Shown: in pieces, positions 43,247 to 52,440 of the stretch
Numbering within the stretch: the stretch's first letter is position 1
How the letters are laid out: every line of letters begins with the position of its first letter
NCBI GenBank assembly: GCA_022565355.1
Contig: JAIUMU010000005.1
Span: forward strand, 124,001 to 188,000
Reading direction: 5' to 3'
DNA length: 64,000 bases
DNA from: Idiomarina sp.
GTDB taxonomy: Bacteria > Pseudomonadota > Gammaproteobacteria > Enterobacterales > Alteromonadaceae
Translations under genes and position numbers: made by a program
The notes under the pieces: model-generated
Database searches by the model: none
What the model was told of the DNA's origin: nothing
Seen by the model: the letters and a program-made list of their open reading frames with translations, nothing else

Positions 43247-44867
43247 ATTTGTCAATTTCGCTCGCTAATACGCCTAGCTCTACCCGATCTCTGCCATTAT
43301 CCTTTGCTCGATACAAAGCTTCATCTACCGCTTTTAACGCATCTTCAAGCTGATTTATGGATTGCAGTTGCACCACGCCAAGGCTACAGGTGTAATTCGG
43401 CAAATTATCATTCGCTATTGCATCGTTTGCAATTTGCTTCCGCAGCCGCTCGGCAATCTGCAATGCCGCATTGGCATCACCGCGCACCAACGCCATAAAC
43501 TCTTCACCGCCCCATCTACAAAACACATCACTAGGCTTAAATACCGCGCGAATACTATCGGCAATGGTTTCTAACGCCACATCACCCACATCATGGCCAT
43601 AGGTATCGTTAATGCGCTTAAAATGGTCTATATCGAACATAATTAATGAGTATTGCCGCGCTTTCCAAGCTTTACCCTTTTTGCGCCGTAGCGCTGATTC
43701 AGAGGGTTTACCGTTGTCGCGAAGTAGCTTTTTCGTTAGCACGGTAAAATAGAGCCTATTGTACAGGCCAGTAAGGTTATCCACTCGGGCAAGTAATTGA
43801 GTTTCCGCCAATAATCTGCGATCTCGCAACAGCACAAGTGCAAACGCCACAGAAACAATAAAGAACAACACTAACTGCATGTAGTAACGGGAGAGTGATT
43901 CTCTGAGATAGCGGAACTGAGTTAGGTTCACGATAAAACCCGCAGGGTTGCCGGTAGCATCACTAAAAAATGGGGTCATTTGTACGGAATAAATTTGCCC
44001 TCGATGCAAAATTACGCCGAAGTACGGCTCGTGCTCCGCCACTGCGCTTTCCACACCATTGCGGCTTGCTAGGTTGGCCATAATCGCTTGCTTCTCCGCA
44101 AAATCAAAGATGCCACTCTCTTCTGCGTACTCATTTAATTCATTTTGAATCACTAAATCATTATGTAATGGGTGCTGAGTATAGTTATCTTGCTCATCAG
44201 CAAATACCGTTGCCTGCACTACCGAGGCATAAAGCGCGAAATCAACGCTATCCAAACCATTTTCCTCGTAAGCCCGCTTGAAATTCAGCAATGAGCTGGA
44301 AATCTCTACGCTGCCAAGATGGGTACCATTGTGAACTAAGGGATAAACATGGCGATAGCCATTAAAAATACGGCCCTCTTCAAAGCCATGAAATGGTTGT
44401 TGGGTTAAATTCACCTGCACAACCGAAGGGCGCACCGGAGTTAAATCATCACCGTACAGTGAAGGCCGATGAAAGCGTAAGAAGCTATGATTATCAGCAG
44501 TATGGAAGTGTAATTGTTGAATATCTGCGTTGCGCAAGGCTTGATAGGTAGTATTGAGTTCGCTGTATAGATCATTCCGAGCTCTATCGGCCTGAGCTTC
44601 ACCCTGCTGCGCGCGCTGCACTATATCGAGTACTTCTGGGCGTAAAATAATGGATTCATATACGGTGTTGGCTAAGCGCTCGGTTGCGGCAACATTGGCC
44701 GCATATTTCTGTGCATAGTTTTGATGTTCGTGCTGCGCAAAATAATAAAATTCCCGCACCACAGTGTATAAAAAGCTTAGTGCTAGAACGAGCAAGATCA
44801 ACAAAGCCGCCGCAACTACTGGCAACAATCGATTTGGTTTTAATTGGTTAGTAACCCGCTTTAACAA
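43245..44867 (-). CDS. Membrane diguanylate cyclase with Cache-type sensor
   Basis: A 540-residue protein: TM1 at about 15-38, a periplasmic sensor of about 280 residues resembling double-Cache (LHFHTADNHSFLRFHRP, then FNGYRHVYPLVHNGTHLGSV), TM2 near 325-345, and a GGDEF domain (RVDNLTGLYNRLYF; catalytic CRWGGEEF about 455). The site is GGEEF, active type; no RxxD inhibitory site precedes it (KPSD in that place). It should make c-di-GMP in response to a periplasmic small molecule. Confidence 0.88.
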   Translation of the reverse strand: MLKRVTNQLKPNRLLPVVAAALLILLVLALSFLYTVVREFYYFAQHEHQNYAQKYAANVAATERLANTVYESIILRPEVLDIVQRAQQGEAQADRARNDLYSELNTTYQALRNADIQQLHFHTADNHSFLRFHRPSLYGDDLTPVRPSVVQVNLTQQPFHGFEEGRIFNGYRHVYPLVHNGTHLGSVEISSSLLNFKRAYEENGLDSVDFALYASVVQATVFADEQDNYTQHPLHNDLVIQNELNEYAEESGIFDFAEKQAIMANLASRNGVESAVAEHEPYFGVILHRGQIYSVQMTPFFSDATGNPAGFIVNLTQFRYLRESLSRYYMQLVLFFIVSVAFALVLLRDRRLLAETQLLARVDNLTGLYNRLYFTVLTKKLLRDNGKPSESALRRKKGKAWKARQYSLIMFDIDHFKRINDTYGHDVGDVALETIADSIRAVFKPSDVFCRWGGEEFMALVRGDANAALQIAERLRKQIANDAIANDNLPNYTCSLGVVQLQSINQLEDALKAVDEALYRAKDNGRDRVELGVLASEIDK

Positions 44868-44883
44868 ACCCGTACCTTAGCCA

Positions 44884-44917
44884 TAAAAAAAAGGCACTCA
44901 CGTTATGTGAATGCCTT
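44884..44917 (-). terminator. Terminator of hemolysin III family gene
   Basis: Reading leftwards, AAGGCATTCAC-ATAAC-GTGAGTGCCTT (one G-U) is followed by seven Ts. It lies between the hemolysin III-like gene and the GGDEF start codon. Confidence 0.8.
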
Positions 44918-44956
44918 CCTGAATTTCACGAATGTACAAACTATACCCGTATACGG

Positions 44957-45604
44957 TTAGTTTGGCAAAATCACACCATAAATTACGGCAAAGAAATGTG
45001 CCACACTAGCGGCTAGCACGAATAGATGCCAAATCGCATGGTGAAAAACCATCTGCTTACGCACATAGAAAATAACGCCGAAGGAATACAGTAAACCGCC
45101 GGCGAGCAGCAGTAATAGGCCCGTTGTATTCACCAATTCGAGCATCGGCTTCATGGCCACTAGTGCCATCCAACCTAGGCCTAAGTAGAGGGTAAGCGAT
45201 AACCATTTAATGCGTTCTTTCTTCATGGTTTCCAGCATTACCCCACCTATTGCGATGCTCCAAATAATCACAAACAGTGTCCAACCCCACGGGCCGCGAA
45301 GATTTACCAGTAAGAATGGGGTATAGGTACCCGCAATCAGTACAAAAATGGCGGCGTGATCCATGAGTTGGAAGAAACGCTTCGCTTTTACATTGGTTAG
45401 GGCGTGATACAGCGTTGAGGCGGAGTAGAGCAAAATAACCGAGAAACCATAAATAGACACACTTACTACATGCCACACATCACCATATTCAAATGATAAC
45501 CACAGCATTACCACTAGCCCAACAATACCGAGGATCACACCGATACCATGGCTTACTGAATGGGCTATTTCTTCAAGTAGCGAATATTTTTTTGCAGAAC
45601 TCAT
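44957..45604 (-). CDS. trhA: Hemolysin III / TrhA family membrane protein
   Basis: A 215-residue seven-helix protein of the PAQR-related hemolysin III family, implicated in membrane-lipid homeostasis. Conserved motifs: EEIAHSVSHGIG, HALTNVKAKRFFQLMDHAAI (His and Asp are metal ligands in relatives), YSFGVIFYV, and C-terminal HHAIWHLFVLAASVAHFFAV. ATG at 45604 follows GAGG; a GTG at 45610 would add two residues. The name hemolysin is historical. Confidence 0.9.
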   Translation of the reverse strand: MSSAKKYSLLEEIAHSVSHGIGVILGIVGLVVMLWLSFEYGDVWHVVSVSIYGFSVILLYSASTLYHALTNVKAKRFFQLMDHAAIFVLIAGTYTPFLLVNLRGPWGWTLFVIIWSIAIGGVMLETMKKERIKWLSLTLYLGLGWMALVAMKPMLELVNTTGLLLLLAGGLLYSFGVIFYVRKQMVFHHAIWHLFVLAASVAHFFAVIYGVILPN

Positions 45605-45694
45605 GTACACCTCGAACCCTTAAATTTGTGCTATTAAACCACATTCAGCGTACACGTGTAAGCTATTTTAGCATCAGCATTTAAGGGCGGTGCG

Positions 45695-45955
45695 TTAATC
45701 GTAGTGTTTTTCTATGTAATTCAGCTTCTTAAAGAAAGCTTCATAGGCCCGTTCACTATCGTAATCTAGGTGATATGTGTTGTGAAATCCGGTACGCAAC
45801 TTCACATCATGGCTTTCTAAAAATACCGTATAGCCATCATGATCGGTATAACCGGTAATACCTTCTAATTCATGCCGCTCATCTTTTGCCTCGCCGTGCT
45901 CGCGAATTTTCTCGAACACAGAAAGAACAAGGCGCACACTTAAATCATTTTTCAT
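45695..45955 (-). CDS. DUF3081-like small protein
   Basis: An 86-residue soluble protein (MKNDLSVRLVLSVFEKIREH...YEAFFKKLNYIEKHYD) resembling the short DUF3081 family of Alteromonadales and Vibrionaceae. The core YTDHDGYTVFLESHDV and FHNTYHLDY are its recognisable parts. Function unknown. Stands alone between the hemolysin III and efflux genes. Confidence 0.6.
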   Translation of the reverse strand: MKNDLSVRLVLSVFEKIREHGEAKDERHELEGITGYTDHDGYTVFLESHDVKLRTGFHNTYHLDYDSERAYEAFFKKLNYIEKHYD

Positions 45956-46014
45956 TGCTGGCCTCTCTTTGCCGATTCATGCAAACCTATATCAACCGCC
46001 TTGGCCGCAAATAA

Positions 46015-49000
46015 TTAATCTAAGCGGCCCTGCTTTCTTCGTTTATTTACTTGGTAGCCTAATACACGCTTTTCGATCAACTGGTAAAATACCGGAACAA
46101 AGAAGATCGATACAAATGTAGCTACCAACATCCCACCAACTACAGTAACACCAACGGCTTGTCGTGCTGCGGCACCTGCACCTGAGGTAATGATTAGCGG
46201 CATTGCACCCAAGATAAACGCCAACGAGGTCATTAAAATTGGGCGGAACCGTTGTCTACAAGCTGTTAAAGCAGAGGCCACGATGCTCATGCCACGCTTA
46301 CGGTTAATTACGGCAAATTCCACAATTAAGATTGCATTCTTGGCCGATAAACCGATCAACACCAACAAGCCTACTTGGAAGTAGATATTGTTTTGCAACC
46401 CGGTTACCCAGGTTGCCATCACCGCACCAAATATAGCGAACGGTATGGCGGTTAGTACTGCTATTGGCAAGCTCCAACGTTCATATTGCGCGGCCAACAG
46501 TAAAAACACCATTAGCACTGCGAACGCAAACGCCAAACCTGCTGCATTTGAGCTTTCTCGTTCTTGCCGTGATGCTCCTGTCCAGAATAGTTGATAATCT
46601 TGATCATCGCTAACCAATGCCGTAACAATATCTTCCAACGCAAGCATCGCTTCACCGGTGCTGTATCCCGGTGCTGGATCTGCCAACAAGCGTGCCGCTG
46701 GACGGTTATTGTAACGATGCACTTCATCTGGCCCAGTGATGCGATCTACTCGCACTAGGGCATTTAACGGTATCATTTCGCCACTACTTGCGCGCACAAA
46801 TACATCGGCAAGATTCTGTGGGCTCTCCCGGAAAGAAGATTCCGCCATCATATACACTCGCCACGCACGGCCAAGGTAATTGAAATCATTTACATATGAA
46901 CGGCCGAACGTAGCGCGCATTGCCGCAAAAATATCGTTAATCGGAACACCAACCGATTTTGCTCGCTCCCGATCCACATAAGCTGTGTAGCGAGGCACAT
47001 CCATATTCAATGTGGTGCGCACATTCTGCAGTTCTGGGCGTTCATTGCCGTTATCGATTACATCGGCAATACGCTGAACCAAGTTATCGGTATCGCCATC
47101 CATAATCGCCACTAAATAAGCTTCAATTCCGCCCGTGGTAGATATTCCGGAAATTGGTGGAGGATTAAAGGCATTTACGGTAGCCTGATTATGCTCCCTA
47201 CCCGCAGCATTTACTTGATCCGCAAAGCCTTGCGCGCTGTTGCGGCGCAAATTACGATCATCCCAATGGTCGAGCGTTACAAAGCTAGCACCTACATTCT
47301 GTTTACGGCCGCCATTCACCATATCGTAGCCAATGAAAGTGAGCGTATTCGCCACCGATTCCATCTCACCTAACTCGGCGTTCCATGGCAGTGAGAAAGC
47401 ACTGGTTCTATCCAGTGATGCGCCCTCTGGTAGGCGATGCGAAACTAGCACATAGCCTTGGTCTTCATCTGGTACTAAGCCACCGGGCAGCTGGCCAAAA
47501 GCCCCCCACGCCGAAAGTACAATGGCAGCGAAAATAATGGAGGCCATACCCGTACGTTTCAGCATAAACCGCACACCATCGGTGTAACGTTGGGTAGCTT
47601 TCGCAAACCACACATTAAATTTCTGCAGTACTTTCGGCGGTGGCTTTGGTTTTTCGGAAAGAATTTGCGCACATAGCGCTGGCGATAAGGTAAGCGCCAC
47701 AAAGCCTGATAAAATAACTGATACAGCGATAGTAAGCGCAAACTGCTGATACATAATACCGGCTAGGCCACCTAAAAACGCTACGGGAATAAATACCGCG
47801 GCAAGCACCAATACCATGGTTACGATAGGCGTTGAAACTTCTTCCATGGCCTCGATAGCTGCTTGCTTCGGTGAGAGCCCTTTCTCGCGAATAAGCCGCT
47901 CCACGTTTTCCAATACTACGATAGCATCATCCACCACAATACCAATGGCTAACACCATCGCTAGCAAGGTGAGTAGGTTTACCGAAAACCCGAACACAAA
48001 CATACCGGCAAAGGCACCGATAAGCGCAACCGGAATCGATAACAATGGGATTAATGCGGCACGCCAGCGTTGTAGGAATAGGTAAATTACCCCCATTACT
48101 AACAACAAAGCTTGGAATAGGGTGAGCACTACCCGTTGAATCGATACTTGCACAAAATCGGTGGTATCAAACGAAACTGAGTATTCCACGCCAGTTGGGA
48201 AGCTCTGGCTCATGCGTTCCATAACCCGATCTACTTCGGCAGAAACCTCTAGAGCATTTGCCCCCGGGCGCAAGAAGATACCCATCGGCACTACAGTTTC
48301 GCCATTTTGTACCGCATCAAAATCGTAATTACTGGCACCGAGTTCAACCCGCGCTACATCTCGTAGCCGAATCACCGAGCCGCCCTCATCAGAACGCAAA
48401 ATGATTTCTTCAAATTGCTCTACGGTTGAGAAGCGCCCTTCGGTACCTATGGGTAAGCTAATTTCTTGCGGGTTATTCGGGTTTGGTGCATCACCAAAAC
48501 GACCTGCCGCAAACATTGAATTTTGCTCGCTAATGGCACGATTCACATCAGCTGGAGTAAGGCCATAATCGGCAAGTTGATCGGGCCGCAGCCATACGCG
48601 CATGGCATAGGTTTTCGAACCAAAGAAAGTTACTTGTGCCACTCCGTTTACCCGGCTTAATTCATCTTGCACGGTAAGGGTGGCATAGTTATTTAGGAAC
48701 AATGAATCGCGGCTACCATCAGGTGAGCTTAGCGATACAATTTTTAAAATGGCACTGGATTGCTTACGAATTTGCACGCCATTACGCTGCACTTCCTCGG
48801 GCAAACGCGAGTAGGCACGTTGCACAGCGGCATCTACATCGATAGCAGCTTGGTCTACATCGGTGCCCACTTCAAACACCACCGTAAGGCTCACACTGCC
48901 GCTATCATCGGCTGATGAGGTCATGTACAGCATATTCTCAACGCCGTTTACATACAGCTCTATGGGGGCTGCTACGGCTTGTGATGCGGCTTCTGCAGTA

Positions 49001-49158
49001 GCACCACTGTAACTTGCACTCACCACTACTTGCGGAGGCACTATTTGCGGATATTGCTGAACTGGCAACATCCGTAACGACATCAGCCCAGCAATTACAA
49101 TTAAAATAGAAAGAACTGATGCCAGTACCGGCCGCTCGATAAAGTGGCGTGCAATCAT
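46015..49158 (-). CDS. RND efflux pump permease (HAE1/AcrB family)
   Basis: A 1047-residue inner-membrane drug/proton antiporter. The start FIERPVLASVLSILIVIAGL, the proton-relay pair in GIVVDDAIVVLENVER (about 407), and the second membrane half FAVLMVFLLLAAQYERWSLP are typical of AcrB-like pumps, about 12 TM helices and two large periplasmic loops. It overlaps its adaptor gene by four bases. No outer-membrane channel gene is adjacent, so a shared TolC elsewhere is presumed. Substrates unknown. Confidence 0.93.
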   Translation of the reverse strand: MIARHFIERPVLASVLSILIVIAGLMSLRMLPVQQYPQIVPPQVVVSASYSGATAEAASQAVAAPIELYVNGVENMLYMTSSADDSGSVSLTVVFEVGTDVDQAAIDVDAAVQRAYSRLPEEVQRNGVQIRKQSSAILKIVSLSSPDGSRDSLFLNNYATLTVQDELSRVNGVAQVTFFGSKTYAMRVWLRPDQLADYGLTPADVNRAISEQNSMFAAGRFGDAPNPNNPQEISLPIGTEGRFSTVEQFEEIILRSDEGGSVIRLRDVARVELGASNYDFDAVQNGETVVPMGIFLRPGANALEVSAEVDRVMERMSQSFPTGVEYSVSFDTTDFVQVSIQRVVLTLFQALLLVMGVIYLFLQRWRAALIPLLSIPVALIGAFAGMFVFGFSVNLLTLLAMVLAIGIVVDDAIVVLENVERLIREKGLSPKQAAIEAMEEVSTPIVTMVLVLAAVFIPVAFLGGLAGIMYQQFALTIAVSVILSGFVALTLSPALCAQILSEKPKPPPKVLQKFNVWFAKATQRYTDGVRFMLKRTGMASIIFAAIVLSAWGAFGQLPGGLVPDEDQGYVLVSHRLPEGASLDRTSAFSLPWNAELGEMESVANTLTFIGYDMVNGGRKQNVGASFVTLDHWDDRNLRRNSAQGFADQVNAAGREHNQATVNAFNPPPISGISTTGGIEAYLVAIMDGDTDNLVQRIADVIDNGNERPELQNVRTTLNMDVPRYTAYVDRERAKSVGVPINDIFAAMRATFGRSYVNDFNYLGRAWRVYMMAESSFRESPQNLADVFVRASSGEMIPLNALVRVDRITGPDEVHRYNNRPAARLLADPAPGYSTGEAMLALEDIVTALVSDDQDYQLFWTGASRQERESSNAAGLAFAFAVLMVFLLLAAQYERWSLPIAVLTAIPFAIFGAVMATWVTGLQNNIYFQVGLLVLIGLSAKNAILIVEFAVINRKRGMSIVASALTACRQRFRPILMTSLAFILGAMPLIITSGAGAAARQAVGVTVVGGMLVATFVSIFFVPVFYQLIEKRVLGYQVNKRRKQGRLD

Positions 49159-50324
49159 TCAGCAACCTCCACGTTCACCTGTGTACCAGGCTGCAGCATC
49201 GATAAACCTTCTACAATTACCCGATCGCCACTGGCCAAACCCTGTTCAATCAATTGCTCATTGCCTACCCGAACACCAAGGGTAACTTCGCGTACTTGCA
49301 CGATACTCTGGTTATCTACGATATACACGATGGCTTGGCGACCCGATTGAATAATTGCGCGTTGTGGCACCGTAATCGCATACGGCACTTCAATATTCGG
49401 TAAATGCACCCGCACAAATTGGCCTGGTAATAGGTTCATTTCTGGATTCGGAATTACCGCACGCGCTTCAATACTACCGCGCTCACGATCCACTACCCGG
49501 CTTACATAATCAATATACCCAGTTTCGGTGTGCTCTCGTCCATCACTAAAACGCAACGTTGCTCTTGGGCCAGTATCGCTATCACCGGTAATTGCGGTGT
49601 TTCGCAGCAAGTAGCCTGCGGCAATATCGCCTTCGCTCACATTGAAGTGCACATAAATAGGATCAAGGCTTACGATAGTAGCCAAGGTATCATTTTCACG
49701 GATAAGGTTACCGGCTGAAACCGATTCACGGCTAGCGATACCGCTAATTGGCGCTTTGATTTCGGTATAGTTGTAGCGTAATTTTACATCTTCAAGAGTG
49801 GCTTGCGCCGAAGCAACATCGGCTTCTGCTGATTCTAAGCGAGATTGTGTTTGATCCCGCTCACGTGCACTAATGGCACCATCTACAAATAGGTTTTCTA
49901 CCCGCGCCCAATCTCGGCGGGCTTCATTAAATACGGCTTCGGCACTGGTGAGCTGTGCTTGCGCTTTTTGTAAATCCACTTCATACGGTGCTTTCTCGAT
50001 TGAAAACATTACCGTGCCGGCTTCTACAAACTGTCCTTCGCTGAAATGGCGCTCTTCCAAAACGCCACCCACTCGTGAGCGCACGTCGGCCACCATGCTG
50101 CCTTCGGTACGCGCCGCAAATGAACGCTCAAGCTCAAGGGTTGTTGCTTGCACCTCGGTAACCAATACCCGATGCTGTGGTTTTGCATCTTCGTCTGGAG
50201 CCGCTGTAGTTTCAGAACAGCCACTGATCACCATCAACATCGCAGCGCCAACGATCATTATGGCGGCCTTGATACTGATACTAATCAGTTGGCTACTACT
50301 GTCTTTTTTCAATAAATTACGCAT
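49155..50324 (-). CDS. RND efflux periplasmic adaptor lipoprotein
   Basis: A 389-residue membrane fusion protein of the AcrA/MexA type: lipobox ISGC (Cys-36) in a long signal peptide, a biotinyl-lipoyl half (VRSRVGGVLEERHFSEGQFV), a coiled-coil hairpin about 105-170 and the second lipoyl half (KAPISGIASRESVSAG), then a beta-barrel. It bridges the permease and an outer-membrane channel. First gene of the operon; a promoter region with a palindrome is immediately upstream. Confidence 0.92.
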   Translation of the reverse strand: MRNLLKKDSSSQLISISIKAAIMIVGAAMLMVISGCSETTAAPDEDAKPQHRVLVTEVQATTLELERSFAARTEGSMVADVRSRVGGVLEERHFSEGQFVEAGTVMFSIEKAPYEVDLQKAQAQLTSAEAVFNEARRDWARVENLFVDGAISARERDQTQSRLESAEADVASAQATLEDVKLRYNYTEIKAPISGIASRESVSAGNLIRENDTLATIVSLDPIYVHFNVSEGDIAAGYLLRNTAITGDSDTGPRATLRFSDGREHTETGYIDYVSRVVDRERGSIEARAVIPNPEMNLLPGQFVRVHLPNIEVPYAITVPQRAIIQSGRQAIVYIVDNQSIVQVREVTLGVRVGNEQLIEQGLASGDRVIVEGLSMLQPGTQVNVEVAE

Positions 50325-50345
50325 TGTCAGGCCTCCATAGAACCT

Positions 50346-50363
50346 TCTTTACAATTGTAAAGA
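50346..50363 (-). promoter_or_regulatory. 18-bp palindromic operator at efflux promoter
   Basis: TCTTTACAATTGTAAAGA (50346-50363) is a perfect dyad 22 bases before the adaptor ATG. Reading leftwards, TATACT (50369-50364), a good -10 box, directly precedes it, so it would overlap the transcription start. Suits a TetR- or MarR-like local repressor or the CpxR-like regulator. No repressor gene lies next to it. Confidence 0.6.
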
Positions 50364-50435
50364 GTATAGTATTGATGCCCAAACAACAGGTGTATTTACG
50401 ATTACTTTACCGCTAAAAAAACCGGTAACCGCAAG

Positions 50436-50729
50436 CTAATCTTTTGGTTCTTTGGGAACCCCAGGTGATTGTGCTGCAGAGCCGCGATGGGGATGCGTTT
50501 GCCCAGTTTCTTGTTGCGCTTTACGGTGGGTTAAAATGAAACCATGAATAATTGCCACAACATACACTACCGGGGCTGCCGCATAGGCACCCGGCACATC
50601 ACCGCTCGAGGCGATGCGCAGCAAAAATAACGCCAATAGATACAGCGCTAAACTAAGCCAAATATGTTTTCGAGCACCCGATAACCAAACCGCAACGGGT
50701 GGGCATGCTACTGCGAGTAAATAATTCAT
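50436..50729 (-). CDS. Small membrane protein (possibly YqaE/Pmp3-related)
   Basis: A 97-residue protein with two or three membrane helices (NYLLAVACPPVAVWLSG, then WLSLALYLLALFLLR and VVYVVAIIHGFIL) and a polar, Pro-rich tail. The start resembles the YqaE/Pmp3 stress-induced family, but length is nearly double. Name is therefore tentative. It lies between the efflux and SDR operons, with its own start and no partner. Confidence 0.45.
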   Translation of the reverse strand: MNYLLAVACPPVAVWLSGARKHIWLSLALYLLALFLLRIASSGDVPGAYAAAPVVYVVAIIHGFILTHRKAQQETGQTHPHRGSAAQSPGVPKEPKD

Positions 50730-50831
50730 TGCTTACCTCTTATTGTTCTTTTCTGGTTTTCCTTAGCATCGCTGATTTCACCAGTTAGAGCAAGCAGTTA
50801 GGTATTCAATACCCGGAACCATTGCACTGTT

Positions 50832-51572
50832 TTACCAAGGCAGCGATTCACCATCCCAAAACCAGAAACCGCCACTATCAGAAGGCGTTAAATTGTCGAT
50901 TACATTGCAAATCCGTTCTGCTGATAGCTGAGCAGAGTATAGCTTATCTGCGGGTAAGCGCTCTTGAAACGGCTTAGATAGCTCAGTATCGGTAGTGCCA
51001 GGGTGGATTACGCCAATACAAAGTTGTTTGTGTGTACGTTTGAATTCGATAGCCGCGTTTTTATACAGCATGTTTAAGGCCGCTTTTGAGGCGCGATAGC
51101 CGTACCAGCCACCAAGCTGATTGTCGCTAATACTGCCTACTTTCGCCCCTAGCTGAACTACGAAGCTGGCTTCTTTTTTCGGTAGTAAGGGCTTCACAGC
51201 TTTGAGAATAAGGGCGGGTAAAATAGCATTTATGCGGAAGTATTCCATAAGTTGTGCTTCGTTCAACTGCTCAATGCGCCGTTCTGGCTGCCAATCGCCA
51301 TATTCGGCATGCTGTTGGTGAAGCCAACCAATAGTAGAAAGCACACCATGCAACACAATATCTTGCTGTTGCCAATGTTCGGTTAGCGCCTGCAGTTTTT
51401 GCTCAGTTAACTCTGTTTGTTGCCATTGTACCCGCTCATTACCGGCAAGCTCTGGCGGGCATGCACTTCGGCTTACCGCTAGTACTTGGGTGTTAGAATT
51501 GCGCTTTAGATACTCTTCGATAAGCGCCAGCCCCAAACCACCGCCGGCTCCAAACACTGCTATTGTTCGCAT
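50832..51572 (-). CDS. Short-chain dehydrogenase/reductase
   Basis: A 246-residue NAD(P)-dependent oxidoreductase. Cofactor motif FGAGGGLGLALIEEYL (residues 7-22), and the catalytic YGYRASKAAL (Tyr about 160, Lys 164), LSTIGWLH in the NNAG position. Similar proteins are called CsgA-type or C-factor-like SDRs. The gene start lies 80 bases inside the upstream DUF2061 gene in another frame, an unusually long overlap, so the two should be translated from one message. Substrate unknown. Confidence 0.82.
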   Translation of the reverse strand: MRTIAVFGAGGGLGLALIEEYLKRNSNTQVLAVSRSACPPELAGNERVQWQQTELTEQKLQALTEHWQQQDIVLHGVLSTIGWLHQQHAEYGDWQPERRIEQLNEAQLMEYFRINAILPALILKAVKPLLPKKEASFVVQLGAKVGSISDNQLGGWYGYRASKAALNMLYKNAAIEFKRTHKQLCIGVIHPGTTDTELSKPFQERLPADKLYSAQLSAERICNVIDNLTPSDSGGFWFWDGESLPW

Positions 51573-51762
51573 CTACTGTTTTTGCTCCCTTTTTGGCTGC
51601 TATTGCTTGCCATACCTTCTCGTGAAAAAAATACGCCACGGTGTTTACGGCAGGCTCAATCAGCGCGATTAAGCCACCTAACACGAAACTACCCGTTATA
51701 AGGTAGGTTACGGTGAAGGCTACAAAAAAGTGCACTATCGCGAATGTGAAGGTTTTCTTCAT
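51493..51762 (-). CDS. DUF2061 membrane protein
   Basis: An 89-residue protein whose first 55 residues (FTFAIVHFFVAFTVTYLITG, then LGGLIALIEPAVNTVAYFFHEKVW) match DUF2061, a two-helix membrane family. The last 30 residues are encoded in the overlap with the SDR gene. A Fur-type box and promoter lie 64-92 bases upstream. Function unknown, iron-linked by context. Confidence 0.75.
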   Translation of the reverse strand: MKKTFTFAIVHFFVAFTVTYLITGSFVLGGLIALIEPAVNTVAYFFHEKVWQAIAAKKGAKTVDANNSSVWSRRWFGAGAYRRVSKAQF

Positions 51763-51825
51763 CTCGATTCTCCTCGTTAGAGCTGCTCATCCCACTGGGT
51801 AATATGTGCAGCTTAGAATACCTAG

Positions 51826-51854
51826 ATGATAACCATTCTCATTTAATATGCTAA
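51826..51854 (-). promoter_or_regulatory. Promoter with Fur box upstream of DUF2061-SDR
   Basis: Reading leftwards, TTAGCA (51854-51849), a 17-base spacer and TATCAT (51831-51826) form a promoter. TGATAACCATTCTCA at 51827-51841 matches the Fur 7-1-7 consensus (TGATAAT-N-ATTATCA) at 12 of 14 positions and covers the -10 box. Iron repression is expected. Confidence 0.62.
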
Positions 51855-51987
51855 TCGATTAATTCGATTAAGCTAAGCGGAAGGCTAAATAATAGCCGTT
51901 TTACTGGTTTTAGGTAGAAAGTGCGGGGGATGAGTAGTGCTGGTAGTAGCTTTACGCATGCACTGCGGCGACGGAGCTCATCCATCG

Positions 51988-52425
51988 CTACACCTGTAAG
52001 TTAAAGGTAACCGGGCCATCGTTTACCAAGCTTACTTGCATATCCGCGGCAAACTCACCGGTGGCAACTACAATGCCTTCAGCGGCTAAGGCCTTACAGA
52101 AATGGTGGTACAGCGCTTCGGCCTGCGCGGGCGTTGCCGCAGAAGAAAAACTAGGCCGCCGACCTTTACGCGTATCTGCAGCGAGAGTGAATTGGGAAAC
52201 CACTAATACAGCGCCACCAATATCGCGCACATCGAGGTTCATTTTATCGTTTGCATCGGCGAAAATTCGATAACTACTAATGCGCTTTGCTAACTGCTCC
52301 GCTTTTTGTTCGTTATCTTCTTTTTCCACACCCAACAGCACTAAAATGCCGTTATCGATTTTACCAACTGTTGTACCTGCAACCTCTACCTGCGCCGATT
52401 TAACGCGCTGAATTAAGCCAATCAT
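51988..52425 (-). CDS. dtd: D-aminoacyl-tRNA deacylase
   Basis: A 145-residue enzyme hydrolysing D-aminoacyl-tRNAs as a proofreading step. Start [15 protein letters not shown], catalytic-site motifs [15 protein letters not shown] (about 77-91) and C-terminal [11 protein letters not shown]. Length matches E. coli Dtd. It lies 15 bases after yihY, the E. coli order. Confidence 0.96.
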   Translation of the reverse strand: MIGLIQRVKSAQVEVAGTTVGKIDNGILVLLGVEKEDNEQKAEQLAKRISSYRIFADANDKMNLDVRDIGGAVLVVSQFTLAADTRKGRRPSFSSAATPAQAEALYHHFCKALAAEGIVVATGEFAADMQVSLVNDGPVTFNLQV

Positions 52426-52440
52426 CTTCTAAATGTGTTC

